DNA of 64,000 nucleotides from Kaistia terrae (GCF_026344005.1 NZ_JAPKNH010000009.1:1-64000), one strand, 5' to 3'; numbered from the stretch's first letter, positions 11,456-22,449 are shown. The notes: generated by a model not told the origin, from the letters alone. Translations and numbers: made by a program.

Positions 11456-11565
11456 TTGCCATCTCGATTGCGGATGCGGACGATATCACCGGTTTCTGTG
11501 ATCTCAAGCATGCCGATCGCCGACGCGAGGGTGAAACACCTTCAACGTTTTGCTAGCGTCTCTCC

Positions 11566-14280
11566 ATGCTTGATCCTCACCCCGCCCCCGATGCCGCCGC
11601 TCCTCGTCCGACGCCCATGATGGAGCAATTCCTTGAGATCAAGGAAGCCAATCCGGGCAGCCTGCTTTTCTACAGGATGGGCGATTTCTACGAGATGTTC
11701 TTCGAGGACGCCGAGATCGCCTCGCGGGCGCTCGGCATCACCTTGACCAAGCGCGGCAAGCATCTGGGCGACGACATTCCGATGTGCGGCGTGCCGGTGC
11801 ATGCCGCCAATGACTATCTGCAGAAGCTGATCTCGCTGGGGCATCGGGTCGCGGTTTGCGAGCAGCAGGAAGATCCGGCCGAGGCGAAGAAGCGCGGCGG
11901 CAAGTCGGTGGTCAAGCGCGGCGTCGTGCGCCTGGTCACGCCCGGCACGCTGACCGAGGACACGCTGCTCGATGCCGGCCGCAACAACTACCTCGCCGCC
12001 GTGGCTCGTCTTCGCGGCGCGGCCGCCGATGGCAGCGACCGGTTCGCCATTGCCTGGATCGACATTTCGACCGGCGACTTCCGGCTGGCGGAAACCGACC
12101 AGCTCCGCCTTTCGGCCGATATCGCCCGCGTCGACCCGCGCGAGCTTCTGGTTCCCGACAGCTTCTTTGCCGATGACGCTTTGGGGCCCTTCGTTCGCGA
12201 ACTCTCCGTCGCCGTGACGCCCTTGCCGGGCGCCTTTTTCGACGGTTCGACCGCCGGCGCGCGGCTTGCCGCCTATTTCGGCGTCAACACGCTGGACGGT
12301 CTGGGTTCGTTCTCTCGTGTGGAGCTTTCGGCGGCGGCGGCGGCGCTCGCCTATGTCGAGAAGACGCAGATCAGCGAACGCCCGCCGCTTTCCCGACCGA
12401 TCCGCGAGAGCGACGGCGCGGTCATGCTGATCGACGCGGCGACGCGCGCCAATCTCGAATTGACCCGCACGCTGTCGGGCGAGCGACGCGGCAGCCTGCT
12501 CGCCGCCATTGATCGCACCGTCACCGGCGCCGGATCTCGTCTCCTGGCCGAGCGGCTTTCCAGCCCTTCGACGGACCCGGAACTGATCGAACGTCGCCTC
12601 GACGCGCTCGATCACATGCTGAAGCTCGGTCGCCGCCGCACCATTATTCGCGAGGCGCTGGGCGCCAGCCCCGATCTGGCTCGTGCGTTGTCGCGGCTGT
12701 CGCTCAATCGCGGCGGACCGCGCGATCTCGCCGGCATCCGCTACGGCCTCGACGCGGCCGCGCGGCTCGCCGCGGTGCTGGGCGAGGACGGAGCTGCCCT
12801 GCCGGATGAACTCGTCTCGGCCCATGCCGCGCTCGTCGATGCGCCGCACGACCTCGCCGCCGAACTGATGGGAGCGCTTGCCGATGAGCTGCCGCTCCTG
12901 AAGCGCGACGGCGGCTTCGTTCGTCCAGGCTATGACGTCGATCTCGACACCACGCGGGCGCTGCGCGACGAGAGCCGGCAGGTGATTGCCGGGCTACAGG
13001 CGACCTATGCTGTAGAGACCGATATCAAGCCGCTGAAGATCAAGCACAACAATGTGCTCGGCTACTTCATCGAGGTCCCGCAGCAATATGGCGAGCGCCT
13101 GCTCGGCGCTGATTATGCCGGCCGCTACATCCACCGCCAGACCATGGCGGGGGCGATGCGTTTCATCACGACCGAACTCGCCGATCTGGAGGCGAAGATC
13201 GCCTCGGCCGGCGACCGGGCGCTGGCAATCGAGCAGGCAACCTTCGACGCGCTGCTGGCGCATGTCGTCGGGGTCTCGGATGCACTCCGGGCAGTGGCGG
13301 CGGCGCTGGCTGTCATCGACGTGACGGCGGCTTTGGCGACCTTGGCCGAGACGGACAATTATGCACGGCCGGTCGTCGATCATTCGCTCGCCTTTGCCAT
13401 CAAGGGCGGTCGCCATCCCGTCGTCGAACAGGCGCTGAAGCGCGAGGGCAGCGTCGCCTTCGTCGCCAATGGCTGCGCACTGGGCGCCCGCACCGATGGC
13501 AAGCCCGGCCTGATCTGGCTGATCACCGGCCCGAACATGGCGGGTAAATCGACCTTCCTGCGCCAGAACGGCCTCATCGCCATCCTCGCCCAGATCGGCT
13601 CCTACGTGCCGGCGGAAAGCGCCCATCTCGGTATTGTCGACCGACTGTTCAGCCGCGTCGGCGCCGCCGACGATCTCGCGCGCGGGCGCTCGACCTTCAT
13701 GGTCGAGATGGTCGAGACGGCGGCAATCCTCAACCAGGCGACGGATCGCTCGCTGGTCATCCTCGACGAGATCGGGCGCGGCACCGCGACCTTCGACGGC
13801 CTTTCGATCGCCTGGGCGGCCATCGAGCACCTGCACGAGGTCAATCGCGCGCGCGGCTTGTTCGCGACCCACTATCACGAGCTGACGGCGCTGTCGCAGC
13901 GCCTCGACCGGCTCGAAAACGCCACCGTGCGCGTCAAGGAATGGAATGGCGACGTCGTCTTCCTGCATGAGATCGTCGCCGGTGCCGCCGATCGCTCCTA
14001 TGGCATCCAGGTGGCGAAGCTCGCCGGCCTGCCAGCCTCCGTGGTGGCGCGGGCGCGCGACGTGCTCTCGCATCTGGAGGAAACCGACCGGAAATCTCCT
14101 GCGGCGACGCTGATTGACGATTTGCCGCTTTTTGCCGCTTTGGTGGCAAAACCGCAGCCTGTCGTAGCGGAAGATCCCCTCGGCCCCGCCCTGGATGGTC
14201 TGCAGCCGGACGAAATGACCCCGCGCGAAGCGCTGGAGGCGCTATACCGGCTCAAGGGGCTGCGGCCGCGTCCCGCATGA
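11566..14280 (+). CDS. mutS: DNA mismatch repair protein MutS
   Basis: Recognises mispairs and small loops and, as a sliding clamp, recruits MutL. Domain I carries the mismatch-probing Phe-Tyr-Glu in [11 protein letters not shown]. The ATPase has Walker [12 protein letters not shown] near 654, Walker [10 protein letters not shown] near 730, and the following FATHYHEL. The 904-residue length is normal for alphaproteobacteria. No good ribosome-binding site precedes the ATG, but the encoded N-terminus ending in [10 protein letters not shown] matches family starts. Divergent from maeB across 110 bp; no mutL is nearby. Confidence 0.97.
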   Translation: MLDPHPAPDAAAPRPTPMMEQFLEIKEANPGSLLFYRMGDFYEMFFEDAEIASRALGITLTKRGKHLGDDIPMCGVPVHAANDYLQKLISLGHRVAVCEQQEDPAEAKKRGGKSVVKRGVVRLVTPGTLTEDTLLDAGRNNYLAAVARLRGAAADGSDRFAIAWIDISTGDFRLAETDQLRLSADIARVDPRELLVPDSFFADDALGPFVRELSVAVTPLPGAFFDGSTAGARLAAYFGVNTLDGLGSFSRVELSAAAAALAYVEKTQISERPPLSRPIRESDGAVMLIDAATRANLELTRTLSGERRGSLLAAIDRTVTGAGSRLLAERLSSPSTDPELIERRLDALDHMLKLGRRRTIIREALGASPDLARALSRLSLNRGGPRDLAGIRYGLDAAARLAAVLGEDGAALPDELVSAHAALVDAPHDLAAELMGALADELPLLKRDGGFVRPGYDVDLDTTRALRDESRQVIAGLQATYAVETDIKPLKIKHNNVLGYFIEVPQQYGERLLGADYAGRYIHRQTMAGAMRFITTELADLEAKIASAGDRALAIEQATFDALLAHVVGVSDALRAVAAALAVIDVTAALATLAETDNYARPVVDHSLAFAIKGGRHPVVEQALKREGSVAFVANGCALGARTDGKPGLIWLITGPNMAGKSTFLRQNGLIAILAQIGSYVPAESAHLGIVDRLFSRVGAADDLARGRSTFMVEMVETAAILNQATDRSLVILDEIGRGTATFDGLSIAWAAIEHLHEVNRARGLFATHYHELTALSQRLDRLENATVRVKEWNGDVVFLHEIVAGAADRSYGIQVAKLAGLPASVVARARDVLSHLEETDRKSPAATLIDDLPLFAALVAKPQPVVAEDPLGPALDGLQPDEMTPREALEALYRLKGLRPRPA

Positions 14281-14359
14281 CGCGGCGCCCTCTATTGGCG
14301 CGCCCATAAAAAGCGGTTTACGGTCCGGCCATACCGTCACGCCCAAGGCCGCTGCCTCC

Positions 14360-17137
14360 ATGACCCGATCCGACTCCACGCTCCTCGACCGCTCCTCCCT
14401 CGCGGCGGAGTTGCACGCGCTGGCGCCGGGGCGGGACAAGTCGGCTTTGCGCTCGGCCGTGCTCGCCCATCTCAAGCAGGTTCTGCGCGAGGGCCGCGCG
14501 AGCGCCGAGGCGCAGCTGATCGCCGATGGTCTCGGTAGCGCTTGCGCCCGAACCCTCTCTGCGCTGCAGGACGAGGTGATCGGTGCGATCTACACGGTTG
14601 CCATCCGGCATATCTACCCGGCCGAAAACCCGACCGCGGCCGAGCGGATGGCGCTGGTCGCGGTCGGCGGCTATGGCCGCGGCATGCTGGCGCCGGGATC
14701 CGACATCGATCTGCTGTTCGTGCTGCCCTACAAGCAGACGCCCTGGGGCGAGAGTGTCGTCGAATTCGTGCTCTACATGCTGTGGGATCTCGGCCTCAAG
14801 GTCGGCCACGCGACCCGCAATCTCGACGAATGCATCCGTCTGTCGCGCAGCGACATGACCATCCGTACGTCCATCCTCGAAGCCCGCTATCTCTGGGGCG
14901 ACGAGGGGCTGTTCAATGACCTGACCCGGCGCTTCGATACCGAGGTGGTCAAGGGCACGGGTCCTGAGTTCATCGCGGCGAAGCTGGCCGAGCGCGACGA
15001 GCGCCATCGCCGGCAGGGCGCCTCGCGTTATCTGGTCGAGCCCAACGTCAAGGAAGGCAAGGGCGGCCTGCGCGATCTGCACACGCTGTTCTGGATCGCC
15101 AAGTATTTCTACCATGTTGGCACGGGCGACGCGCTGGTCGAGGCCGGCCTGTTCTCGCGCTCCGAGCTGGCGCTGTTCCGCAAGGCCGAGGACTTTCTCT
15201 GGTCGGTACGCTGCCATCTCCATTTCCTGACAGGACGGCCGGAGGAGCGGCTCTTCTTCGACGTCCAGCGGGAAATGGCGGTTCGCCTCGGCTACACCTC
15301 GCATCCTGGCCTGAAGGATGTCGAGCGCTTCATGAAGCACTATTTTCTGGTCGCCAAGGATGTCGGCGACCTGACGATGATCTTCTGCGCCGGGCTGGAG
15401 GAGGAGAACGCCAAGCCGGCGCCACTGCTCAACCGCTTTTTCAATTTCGGCTCGCGCCGCCGACATCGCAAGATCACAGGATCGAGCGATTTCATCGTCG
15501 AGCATGACCGCATCAACATGGCGGATCCCGATGTTTTCCGGCGCGATCCCGTCAATTTGATCCGCATCTTCCATCTCGCCGACAAGAACAACCTTGCCTT
15601 TCATCCCGACGCGATGAAGCAGGTGACGCGCTCGCTGAAGCTGATCGATGGCAAGTTGCGTGACGATCCCGAGGCGAACCGGCTCTTTCTCGAACTGCTG
15701 GCCTCGCGCAACCAGCCGGAGACTGTCATCCGCCGCATGAACGAGGCGGGTGTGCTTGGCCGCTTCGTGCCGGATTTCGGCAAGGTCGTGGCGATGATGC
15801 AGTTCAACATGTACCACCACTATACGGTGGACGAGCATTTGATCCGCTCCGTCGGCGTTCTGGCCGAGATCGATGCCGGGGGGCGCAGCGAGGAACATCC
15901 GCTCGCCGATCTGGTGATGCCGACAATCCAGGATCGCACGGCGCTCTACGTGGCGATGTTCCTGCACGATGTCGCCAAGGGCAGGCCGGAGGATCACTCG
16001 ATCGCTGGCGCAAGAGCGGCGCGCAAGCTCGGACCGAGGCTTGGTCTGACGCCGGCGCAGACCGAAACCGTGGCCTGGCTGATCGAGCACCACCTGCTGA
16101 TGAGCATGACCGCGCAATCGCGCGATCTCGGCGACCGCAAGACGATCCAGGATTTTGCCGCTGTTGTGCAAAGCCTCGAACGGCTGAAGATGCTGCTCGT
16201 CCTCACCATCGCCGATATCACGGCGGTCGGGCCTGGCGTGTGGAACGGCTGGAAAGGCCAGCTTCTGCGCACGCTCTATTATGAGACCGAGCCGCTTCTG
16301 ACCGGCGGCCATAGCCAGGTCTCGCGCGATCAGCGCGTCGGCGCCGCCAAGGCCGAATTGATCGATGCGCTGAAGGATTGGCCGCAGGCCGACCTCGACG
16401 CCTATCGCGACCGGCATTACCCGGCCTATTGGCTGCGAGTCGATCTCCCGCGCAAGATCGCCCATGCGTCGCTGATCCGGAATGCTGATCGGTCCGGCCA
16501 GACGCTGGCGACGGCCGTCTCCACGCACGCCTTCGAGGCGATCACCGAAATCACCGTGCTGGCGCCGGATCATCCGCGCCTTCTGTCGATGATCGCGGGC
16601 GCCTGCACGGCGGCTGGCGGCAACATCGTCGACGCGCAGATTTTCACGACGACGGACGGGCTCGCCATCGACACGATCTTCATCGCCCGGGAATTCGATA
16701 CCGACGAGGAAGAGATGACCCGCGCGCTGAAGGTCGGCTCGCTGATCGAGCAGGCCCTGTCCGGCACCGTTGCGCTGCCCGAGGCGATCGCCAAGAAAGC
16801 GAAGCCGCGCGCCAAGATCAAGGCGTTCACGGTCGAGACGCGCATCCTGCTCGACAATTCCTGGTCGAACCAGTTCACGGCGATCGAGGCTTCGGGGCTC
16901 GACCGGCCGGGCTTGCTTTACGACCTGACGCGCTCGCTCTCGGACCTCAATCTCAACATCGCTTCGGCGCATGTCGTGACCTTCGGCGAGCGCGCGGTCG
17001 ATGTTTTCTACGTAACCGACCTGACCGGCCGGAAGGTGATGAACGCCAATCGCGAGGCGAGCATCCGCCGCCGCTTGCGCCAGGCCTTCGAGGGCGCCCC
17101 GCCGGTGGACAAGACGCCGGCCCGCAAGGCCGGCTGA
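14360..17137 (+). CDS. glnD: Bifunctional [protein-PII] uridylyltransferase/uridylyl-removing enzyme
   Basis: Primary glutamine sensor: uridylylates PII proteins when nitrogen is scarce and removes UMP when glutamine is high. The nucleotidyltransferase motif GSDIDLLF starts at Gly113, with Asp115 and Asp117 as metal ligands. The HD hydrolase domain has His536-Asp537 in MFLHDVAKG. Two C-terminal ACT domains, from about residue 730 and 840, bind glutamine. The 925 residues match the family. It follows mutS by 79 bp and precedes murJ, an arrangement common in Rhizobiales. Confidence 0.97.
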   Translation: MTRSDSTLLDRSSLAAELHALAPGRDKSALRSAVLAHLKQVLREGRASAEAQLIADGLGSACARTLSALQDEVIGAIYTVAIRHIYPAENPTAAERMALVAVGGYGRGMLAPGSDIDLLFVLPYKQTPWGESVVEFVLYMLWDLGLKVGHATRNLDECIRLSRSDMTIRTSILEARYLWGDEGLFNDLTRRFDTEVVKGTGPEFIAAKLAERDERHRRQGASRYLVEPNVKEGKGGLRDLHTLFWIAKYFYHVGTGDALVEAGLFSRSELALFRKAEDFLWSVRCHLHFLTGRPEERLFFDVQREMAVRLGYTSHPGLKDVERFMKHYFLVAKDVGDLTMIFCAGLEEENAKPAPLLNRFFNFGSRRRHRKITGSSDFIVEHDRINMADPDVFRRDPVNLIRIFHLADKNNLAFHPDAMKQVTRSLKLIDGKLRDDPEANRLFLELLASRNQPETVIRRMNEAGVLGRFVPDFGKVVAMMQFNMYHHYTVDEHLIRSVGVLAEIDAGGRSEEHPLADLVMPTIQDRTALYVAMFLHDVAKGRPEDHSIAGARAARKLGPRLGLTPAQTETVAWLIEHHLLMSMTAQSRDLGDRKTIQDFAAVVQSLERLKMLLVLTIADITAVGPGVWNGWKGQLLRTLYYETEPLLTGGHSQVSRDQRVGAAKAELIDALKDWPQADLDAYRDRHYPAYWLRVDLPRKIAHASLIRNADRSGQTLATAVSTHAFEAITEITVLAPDHPRLLSMIAGACTAAGGNIVDAQIFTTTDGLAIDTIFIAREFDTDEEEMTRALKVGSLIEQALSGTVALPEAIAKKAKPRAKIKAFTVETRILLDNSWSNQFTAIEASGLDRPGLLYDLTRSLSDLNLNIASAHVVTFGERAVDVFYVTDLTGRKVMNANREASIRRRLRQAFEGAPPVDKTPARKAG

Positions 17138-17319
17138 CGCGGCCCCGGGCTGGAACGCCGTGTTGCTGATCGTTCGTTCTCGATACAGGTTGCCGGCGGG
17201 TTGTGGTGTTCGGCTGGTGGCCTTCGCTTGGCCTTGATTTTGAAGCAACCAAAGGTCTAACTCGGCCCGCTCGCGGACGCGGGCGTTCCTTTGCTTCATC
17301 CCGATCCTTCCAGGTGGCA

Positions 17320-18885
17320 ATGTCTCTTCTGAAAAACTTTGTCACCGTCGGCGGTTCGACGACATCGAGCCGGCTTCTCGGCTTCGTCCGCGACATGTTC
17401 ATGGCGGCGGCGCTCGGCACCGGGCCGGTGGCGGACGCGTTCATGGTCGCTTTCCGCTTTCCCAATCTGTTCCGCCGGTTGTTCGCTGAGGGCGCATTCT
17501 CCTCGGCCTTCATCCCGCTCTTCGCCGGCAAGCTGGAAGCTGAGGGTCTCGACGAAGCCAAGCAGTTTGGCTCCGAGGCGCTGTCGGCGCTGTTCGCCTT
17601 TCTTATCCTGCTGACGGTCGTCGCGCTGATCGCGATGGTGCCGCTCATGTATGTGATGGCGCCCGGCTTCGTTTCGGACCCGTCGAAATTCGATCTTGCC
17701 GTGCTGTTGACGCGGATCTCCTTCCCCTATCTGACGCTGATCTCGCTACTCGCGCTCTATAGCGGCGTGCTGAACGCGCAAGGTCGTTTCATGGCGGCGG
17801 CGATGGCGCCGGGCCTGCTCAACGTCGTGCTGGTGGCGGCGCTCGCCTATATCCTGTTCAACAAGCTCGAGAATACCGCCGAGGCCGGCATCCTGCTTTC
17901 CTGGGCAACGTTGATCGGCGGCGTGTTTCAGTTGGCTGTCGTCATCTTCGACGCGTGGCGCAGCGGCCTGCTGCTGAAGCTGCGCTGGCCGCGCCTGACG
18001 GCCGGCGTTCGCCGCCTGACCAAGCTCGCCGTACCGGGGCTGATCGCCGGTGGCGTCACCCAGATCAACATCGTCATCGGCACGATGATTGCCTCCTTCG
18101 CGCCCGGCGCCATCGCCATCCTCGGCTATGCCGACCGCCTGTATCAGCTGCCGCTCGGTATCGTCGGCGCGACCATTGCCGTCGTCATGCTGCCGGATCT
18201 GTCGCGCCAGGTCCGCGCCGGCCGGACGGATCTCGTCCATTACACGCAGAACCGCAGCCTCGAATTCGCCATGACGCTGACGCTGCCGGCGGCGATCGCG
18301 CTGTTCGTGCTGGCGAAGCCGATCGTCCAGGTCTTGTTCCAGCGCGGCGAGTTCGGGCTCGACGATACGCTGGCAACGGCCCACACGCTGATGGGCTTTG
18401 CCGTCGGCCTGCCGGCTTTCGTGCTGATCAAGGTGCTTTCGCCAGGCTTTTTCGCCCGCGAGGACACCAAGACGCCGATGTGGTTCGCGGGCGTAAGTGT
18501 CGTCGTCAATATCGTCGGCTCGCTGGCGCTGTTCCCGTCCTTGACCTATGTCGGCATCGCCATCGCCACGAGCCTCTCGGGCTGGGTCAATGCGCTGCTG
18601 CTTGGTTGGGCGCTGCACCGTCGCGGCCATTTCCTGTTCGACGACAAGGTGAAGCGCAACATGCCGCTGGTGCTGGTCGCGGCGGCGGCGATGGGGCTTT
18701 CCGTCTTTCTCGCGGCCTGGTGGGCCGAGCCCTATTTCGCCGACCAGCGGATCCTGTTCCGCGCCGTGGCGATGGGGACCATCTGCGGCATCGGCCTGAT
18801 GCTGTTCGCACTTTTCTGCCAGCTGGCGGGCGTCGTTCATTTCGGCGCCATGATCGGAAAGCTGCGCAATCGTGGCCGCCGCTGA
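17320..18885 (+). CDS. murJ: Lipid II flippase MurJ (MviN)
   Basis: Polytopic inner-membrane MOP-superfamily protein that translocates lipid II to the periplasm for peptidoglycan synthesis. The N-terminus MSLLKNFVTVGG, then SRLLGFVRDMFMAAALG and FRFPNLFRRLFAEGAFSSAF, is the MurJ signature including conserved arginines. About 14 hydrophobic helices are spread over 521 residues. I chose this ATG because AGGTGG lies just upstream and the product matches family starts. The in-frame reading 117 bp upstream would add a low-complexity, non-homologous extension. The gap to glnD (about 180 bp) holds no evident gene. Confidence 0.95.
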   Translation: MSLLKNFVTVGGSTTSSRLLGFVRDMFMAAALGTGPVADAFMVAFRFPNLFRRLFAEGAFSSAFIPLFAGKLEAEGLDEAKQFGSEALSALFAFLILLTVVALIAMVPLMYVMAPGFVSDPSKFDLAVLLTRISFPYLTLISLLALYSGVLNAQGRFMAAAMAPGLLNVVLVAALAYILFNKLENTAEAGILLSWATLIGGVFQLAVVIFDAWRSGLLLKLRWPRLTAGVRRLTKLAVPGLIAGGVTQINIVIGTMIASFAPGAIAILGYADRLYQLPLGIVGATIAVVMLPDLSRQVRAGRTDLVHYTQNRSLEFAMTLTLPAAIALFVLAKPIVQVLFQRGEFGLDDTLATAHTLMGFAVGLPAFVLIKVLSPGFFAREDTKTPMWFAGVSVVVNIVGSLALFPSLTYVGIAIATSLSGWVNALLLGWALHRRGHFLFDDKVKRNMPLVLVAAAAMGLSVFLAAWWAEPYFADQRILFRAVAMGTICGIGLMLFALFCQLAGVVHFGAMIGKLRNRGRR

Positions 18886-18956
18886 ATAGCCGCTGATCGA
18901 ATACTTGCGCGCTACGGCGCACCGCGCGATAACGCGCCGGAAAAACGGGGTTTCTG

Positions 18957-19997
18957 ATGACCGAATTCAAGACGCGCATCTTTTCCGGCGTCCAGCCGAC
19001 CGGCAATCTGCACCTTGGCAACTATCTCGGCGCGATTGTCAATTTCGTCGCGCTGCAGGAAGCCAATGAGTGCATCTATTGCGTCGTCGACATGCACGCG
19101 ATCACCGTCTGGCAGGACCCGACCGAGCTGACGCGTCAGATCCGCGAAGTCACGGCTGCCTTCGTCGCCGCCGGCATCGATCCGGTGAAGCACATCGTCT
19201 TCAACCAGAGCCAGGTTTCCGCGCATGCGGAATTGGCCTGGATCTTCAACTGTGTCGCGCGCATCGGCTGGATGAACCGCATGACGCAGTTCAAGGACAA
19301 GGCCGGCAAGGACAAGGAGAACGCCTCGCTCGGCCTTCTCGCCTATCCGAGCCTGATGGCCGCCGACATCCTCGCCTATCAGGCGACGCATGTTCCGGTC
19401 GGCGAGGACCAGAAGCAGCATCTCGAACTGACGCGCGACATCGCGCAGAAGTTCAACAATGACTACTCGGAATCGATCGCGGCGCATGGTTTTGGCGACG
19501 CTTACTTCCCGATCACCGAGCCGGTCATCACCGGTCCCGCCACCCGCATCATGTCGCTGCGCGACGGCACCAAGAAGATGTCGAAGTCGGATCCGTCCGA
19601 TTATTCGCGCATCAACCTGACCGATGACGCCGACGGCATCGCCCAGAAGATCCGCAAGGCCAAGACCGATGCCGAGCCGCTGCCCGGCGAGGTCGAGGGC
19701 CTGAAGGGCCGTCCCGAGGCCGACAATCTCGTCGGCATCTATGCCGCGCTGTCCGGCCTCACCAAGGACGACGTGCTGCGCGAATTCGGCGGCCAGCAGT
19801 TCTCGGGATTCAAGCCGGCGCTCGCCGACCTGGCGGTGGAGAAGCTCGGTCCCGTCGGTGGCGAAATGCGCCGCCTGATGGCCGACCCCTCGCACATCGA
19901 CGCGATCCTCGCCGATGGCGCTTCGCGCGCCGATGCGATCGCCCGGCCGATCCTCGATGGCGTCAAGGACGTCGTCGGCTTCATCCGCCGCAAGTAG
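18957..19997 (+). CDS. trpS: Tryptophanyl-tRNA synthetase
   Basis: Class I aminoacyl-tRNA synthetase that charges tRNA-Trp. The HIGH-type motif is TGNLHLGNY (15-23) and KMSKS is at 207-211. The 346-residue length is standard. The ATG is preceded by a G-rich AACGGGG. Located between murJ and a universal stress protein gene, which appears to be the conserved order in Rhizobiales. A strong hairpin follows the stop. Confidence 0.97.
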   Translation: MTEFKTRIFSGVQPTGNLHLGNYLGAIVNFVALQEANECIYCVVDMHAITVWQDPTELTRQIREVTAAFVAAGIDPVKHIVFNQSQVSAHAELAWIFNCVARIGWMNRMTQFKDKAGKDKENASLGLLAYPSLMAADILAYQATHVPVGEDQKQHLELTRDIAQKFNNDYSESIAAHGFGDAYFPITEPVITGPATRIMSLRDGTKKMSKSDPSDYSRINLTDDADGIAQKIRKAKTDAEPLPGEVEGLKGRPEADNLVGIYAALSGLTKDDVLREFGGQQFSGFKPALADLAVEKLGPVGGEMRRLMADPSHIDAILADGASRADAIARPILDGVKDVVGFIRRK

Positions 19998-20004
19998 CAA
20001 GCTT

Positions 20005-20033
20005 TTCGGCGGCTTGCAGCGCAGGCCGCCGAA
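20005..20033 (+). terminator. Hairpin after trpS
   Basis: Perfect 9-bp arms TTCGGCGGC and GCCGCCGAA surround an 11-nt loop, 7 bp beyond the trpS stop and 15 bp before the usp start. There is no following uridine tract, so it may attenuate or protect the trpS transcript rather than end it cleanly. Confidence 0.45.
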
Positions 20034-20048
20034 TGGCAGCATTGCACC

Positions 20049-20543
20049 ATGCTGATGAAGCGCAAGAGTACGGAAACAGGTCACCGCCGCAAGTTTTTGG
20101 CGGTGATCGATGACACGCCCGAATGCTCGCGCGCCGTCATCTATGGCGCTCGCCGCGCCGACCGCACCAGCGGTGGCCTTGTCCTGCTTTATGTGATCGA
20201 GCCGACCGGCTTCCAGCATTGGATCGGCGTCGAAAACATTATGCGCGCCGAGGCGATGGACGAAGCCGAGACGACGCTTGGCCGCTTCGCCGATCTTGCC
20301 CGCCGACATTCCTCGATCGAGCCGGAAATGGTGATTCGCGAAGGCACCCGCGCCGAGCAGATCACCGCGCTGATCGAGGATGACGAGGATATCGCCATCC
20401 TCGTCCTGGCTGCCGGCACCGATAAGGAAGGGCCGGGTCCGCTCGTATCCTCCATCGCCGGCAAGCTTGCAGCGACCTTCCCGGTACCGATCACCATCGT
20501 CCCCGGCACGCTTTCCGACGAAGACATCGCCGCCATCGCTTGA
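20049..20543 (+). CDS. Universal stress protein family protein
   Basis: A single UspA-type alpha/beta domain: KFLAVIDDTPECSRAVIYGARRA at the start and PVPITIVPG at the end are family hallmarks. The nucleotide-binding motif G-x2-G-x9-G-S/T is not conserved (the region reads AAGTDKEGPGPLVSSIAGK), so it may be of the non-ATP-binding kind. The cellular role is unknown. It lies between trpS and nfu; the gap to nfu contains its own promoter-like and Irr-box sequences, so usp and nfu are probably separate transcripts. Confidence 0.85.
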   Translation: MLMKRKSTETGHRRKFLAVIDDTPECSRAVIYGARRADRTSGGLVLLYVIEPTGFQHWIGVENIMRAEAMDEAETTLGRFADLARRHSSIEPEMVIREGTRAEQITALIEDDEDIAILVLAAGTDKEGPGPLVSSIAGKLAATFPVPITIVPGTLSDEDIAAIA

Positions 20544-20589
20544 AACTTGACCCTGAGACTACGATTTTAGGCGTCAGGTCGTGATTCCG

Positions 20590-20618
20590 CTTGGACGGAC
20601 CCGCGACAATGACTAATA
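20590..20618 (+). promoter_or_regulatory. Candidate housekeeping promoter of nfu
   Basis: CTTGGA, a 17-bp spacer, then CTAATA. This is a partial match to the alphaproteobacterial sigma-70 pattern CTTGAC-N17-CTATAT. The Irr box begins seven bases downstream of the -10, which would place it over the transcription start. Confidence 0.4.
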
Positions 20619-20624
20619 TGCGTT

Positions 20625-20641
20625 TCTAGAAATATTCTAAA
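20625..20641. promoter_or_regulatory. Irr box (iron control element) upstream of nfu
   Basis: TCTAGAA-ATA-TTCTAAA differs at one base from the Irr consensus TTTAGAA-N3-TTCTAAA. It lies about 24 bp upstream of the nfu start and just downstream of a promoter-like sequence, a position suited to repression. Irr is the haem- and iron-responsive Fur-family regulator of Rhizobiales; its gene is not in this window unless the Fur-family gene at 22450 has that role, which its sequence does not suggest. Confidence 0.7.
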
Positions 20642-20664
20642 CAAGATCGCACGGAGCCCGCATC

Positions 20665-21225
20665 ATGTTCATCCAAACCGAAGCGACGCCGAATCCGTCG
20701 ACCTTGAAATTCCTGCCTGGCCGCCTCGTGCTGCCGGAAAGCACGGCGGATTTCCGCGACTCGAGCGAAGCTGGACGTTCGCCCTTGGCCGAGCGCCTGT
20801 TCGCCGTCAACGGCGTCGCCGGCGTGTTCCTCGGCCACGACTTCATCAGCGTGACGAAGAAAGAGGGCGAGTGGCAGCACATGAAGCCCGCTATCCTCGG
20901 CGCGATCATGGAGCATTTCATGGCCGGCGTGCCGGTGCTGGCAACCCTGAAGCCGCATACGGCGGATGAGGGTGAATTCTTCGATGAAGGCGACGCCGAG
21001 CTGGTCGAAACGATCAAGGAACTGATCGAGACGCGCGTTCGCCCCGCCGTGGCGCAGGATGGTGGCGACATCACCTTCCAGGGTTTCCGGGATGGCGTTG
21101 TCTACCTCAACATGCGCGGTTCTTGCGCGGGCTGCCCGTCCTCGACGGCGACGCTCAAGCACGGCATCCAGAACCTCCTGCGTCATTTCGTGCCGGAAGT
21201 TCGTGAAGTTGAAGCGGTTTCCTGA
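20665..21225 (+). CDS. nfu: NifU-like Fe-S cluster carrier/scaffold (Nfu type)
   Basis: Receives and delivers Fe-S clusters to target enzymes. Residues 1-90 form the Nfu N-terminal domain (MFIQTEATPNPSTLKFLPG). Residues about 105-180 are the NifU C-terminal domain, with the cluster-binding Cys154-x-x-Cys157 in GSCAGCPSS. The 186-residue length fits the alphaproteobacterial/mitochondrial Nfu1 family. The ATG has GGAG eight bases upstream. An Irr-type palindrome in the promoter region suggests iron-dependent repression. tsaB follows after 45 bp. Confidence 0.93.
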   Translation: MFIQTEATPNPSTLKFLPGRLVLPESTADFRDSSEAGRSPLAERLFAVNGVAGVFLGHDFISVTKKEGEWQHMKPAILGAIMEHFMAGVPVLATLKPHTADEGEFFDEGDAELVETIKELIETRVRPAVAQDGGDITFQGFRDGVVYLNMRGSCAGCPSSTATLKHGIQNLLRHFVPEVREVEAVS

Positions 21226-21270
21226 TCCGCAGCGCTCGACAGGCCCGCTTTCTGGCTCTATCCGGGTCTC

Positions 21271-21933
21271 ATGACCCTGCTTGCCATCGATACCGCCCTT
21301 GAAAATTGCTCCGTTGGTCTTTCGACCGGCGGGGCTGTCTTTTTGCGCGCGCAGACCATCGGCAAGGGCCACGCCGAATTGCTGATGCCGGAGATCGCCG
21401 CGCTGTTGGCCGAGGCTGGCCTGCCGGCTGCCGCGATTACCCGCCTTGCCGTCTCGGTCGGGCCCGGCTCGTTTACCGGCCTGCGCGTCGGCATCGCTGC
21501 CGCCCGGGGTCTGGCGCTGGTCAATCGGATCCCCGTCGTGGGTGTTACCACGCTGTTGAGCCATGCAGCCCTGGCTGCAAGCGAGCGACAGGCCGGGCGC
21601 GACCGACCGATCCTGGCGCTGCTGCCGGCGCGTGGCGACGAGCTCTACGGCCAGCTCTTTACCGCCGCGCTCGAGCCGGTCGGTGAGGCGGTTCTCGCTT
21701 CCATCGAACATTTCTCGGAGATCGCGGCGCAGTCCGACGCCGATCTGGCAGGCGCCGGCGCGACGCGCCTCGATCGGCCGGACCGGGTCATTCATGCGCG
21801 GTCGGCCCCGGATATTGGGATCCTGCTCGAGTTGGGCGCGAGGCTGGATCCAGCCGCGCACCCGCCAAAACCGCTTTACATCAAGCCGCCTGACGCCAAG
21901 CCGCAGCTTCACAAGGGAATTGCGCGCCAATGA
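21271..21933 (+). CDS. tsaB: tRNA threonylcarbamoyladenosine biosynthesis protein TsaB
   Basis: Partner of TsaD and TsaE in forming N6-threonylcarbamoyladenosine at position 37 of ANN-reading tRNAs. The ASKHA-fold N-terminus LAIDTALENCSVGL and the segment VSVGPGSFTGLRVGIAAARGLAL are diagnostic. Its 220 residues are normal. The stop overlaps the rimI start by four bases (ATGA), so the two are translationally coupled. The TsaE partner is encoded 33 kb away in this window as a fusion. Confidence 0.95.
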   Translation: MTLLAIDTALENCSVGLSTGGAVFLRAQTIGKGHAELLMPEIAALLAEAGLPAAAITRLAVSVGPGSFTGLRVGIAAARGLALVNRIPVVGVTTLLSHAALAASERQAGRDRPILALLPARGDELYGQLFTAALEPVGEAVLASIEHFSEIAAQSDADLAGAGATRLDRPDRVIHARSAPDIGILLELGARLDPAAHPPKPLYIKPPDAKPQLHKGIARQ

Positions 21934-22418
21934 TGGATCTCTTGCTGAGACCCCGCACCATCATCAACGCCGTTGATCCGGCCGATATCGACGCCCTGGT
22001 CGAGATCCACGCCGCCGGCTTCCGCCGGGGCTGGAGCGCCGACGAGATCGAGGAGTTGATCGTCGACGAGACGGTGACGAGCCACGTGTTGCGGCGCGAA
22101 TCGCTGTTTGGCGCCCGCCGCCCGCAGGGGTTCATCCTGATCCGCACGGTCGCCGGCCAGGCCGAAGTCCTGACCATCGCGGTAGCGCCCGCCGCGCGCG
22201 GACGCGGACATGGTCGTGCGCTGATGGAAGAAGCGCTTCGATCGCTCTATCGCGACCTGGTGCCGGAAATCTTCCTCGAGGTCGATGAGAACAATGCGAG
22301 CGCGGTATCCCTCTACCGATCGTTGGGATTTGTCGAAGTGGGACGCCGAAAAGGTTACTATGGCGAGGAACACGGGCCGGGCGGCACCGCGCTGGTGCTG
22401 CGGTTGCAGCTTCGTTGA
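21930..22418 (+). CDS. rimI: Ribosomal protein-alanine N-acetyltransferase RimI
   Basis: GNAT-fold acetyltransferase, expected to acetylate the N-terminal alanine of ribosomal protein S18. The acetyl-CoA-binding motif A is visible as LTIAVAPAARGRGHGRALMEEAL, and motif B as VDENNASAVSLYRSLGFVEVGRRKGYY. The tsaB-rimI pairing supports the assignment; sequence alone would only give GNAT family. Begins inside the tsaB stop by ATGA overlap, and the Fur-family gene follows after 31 bp. Confidence 0.88.
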   Translation: MMDLLLRPRTIINAVDPADIDALVEIHAAGFRRGWSADEIEELIVDETVTSHVLRRESLFGARRPQGFILIRTVAGQAEVLTIAVAPAARGRGHGRALMEEALRSLYRDLVPEIFLEVDENNASAVSLYRSLGFVEVGRRKGYYGEEHGPGGTALVLRLQLR

Positions 22419-22449
22419 TGGCCATGGTTTGGGTTGAAGGGGGCAGGAG

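Noticed and set aside
17203-17319. Upstream extension of murJ
   Set aside because: Family homology starts at MSLLKNFVTVGG, which has its own AGGTGG site; the extra 39 residues are low-complexity.
14318-17320. A 1000-codon open frame antisense to glnD and the murJ upstream region
   Set aside because: It is a shadow produced by strong G/C bias at third codon positions. Its product is rich in Arg, Gln, Asp and Gly without any domain, while the plus strand encodes GlnD with all its motifs.
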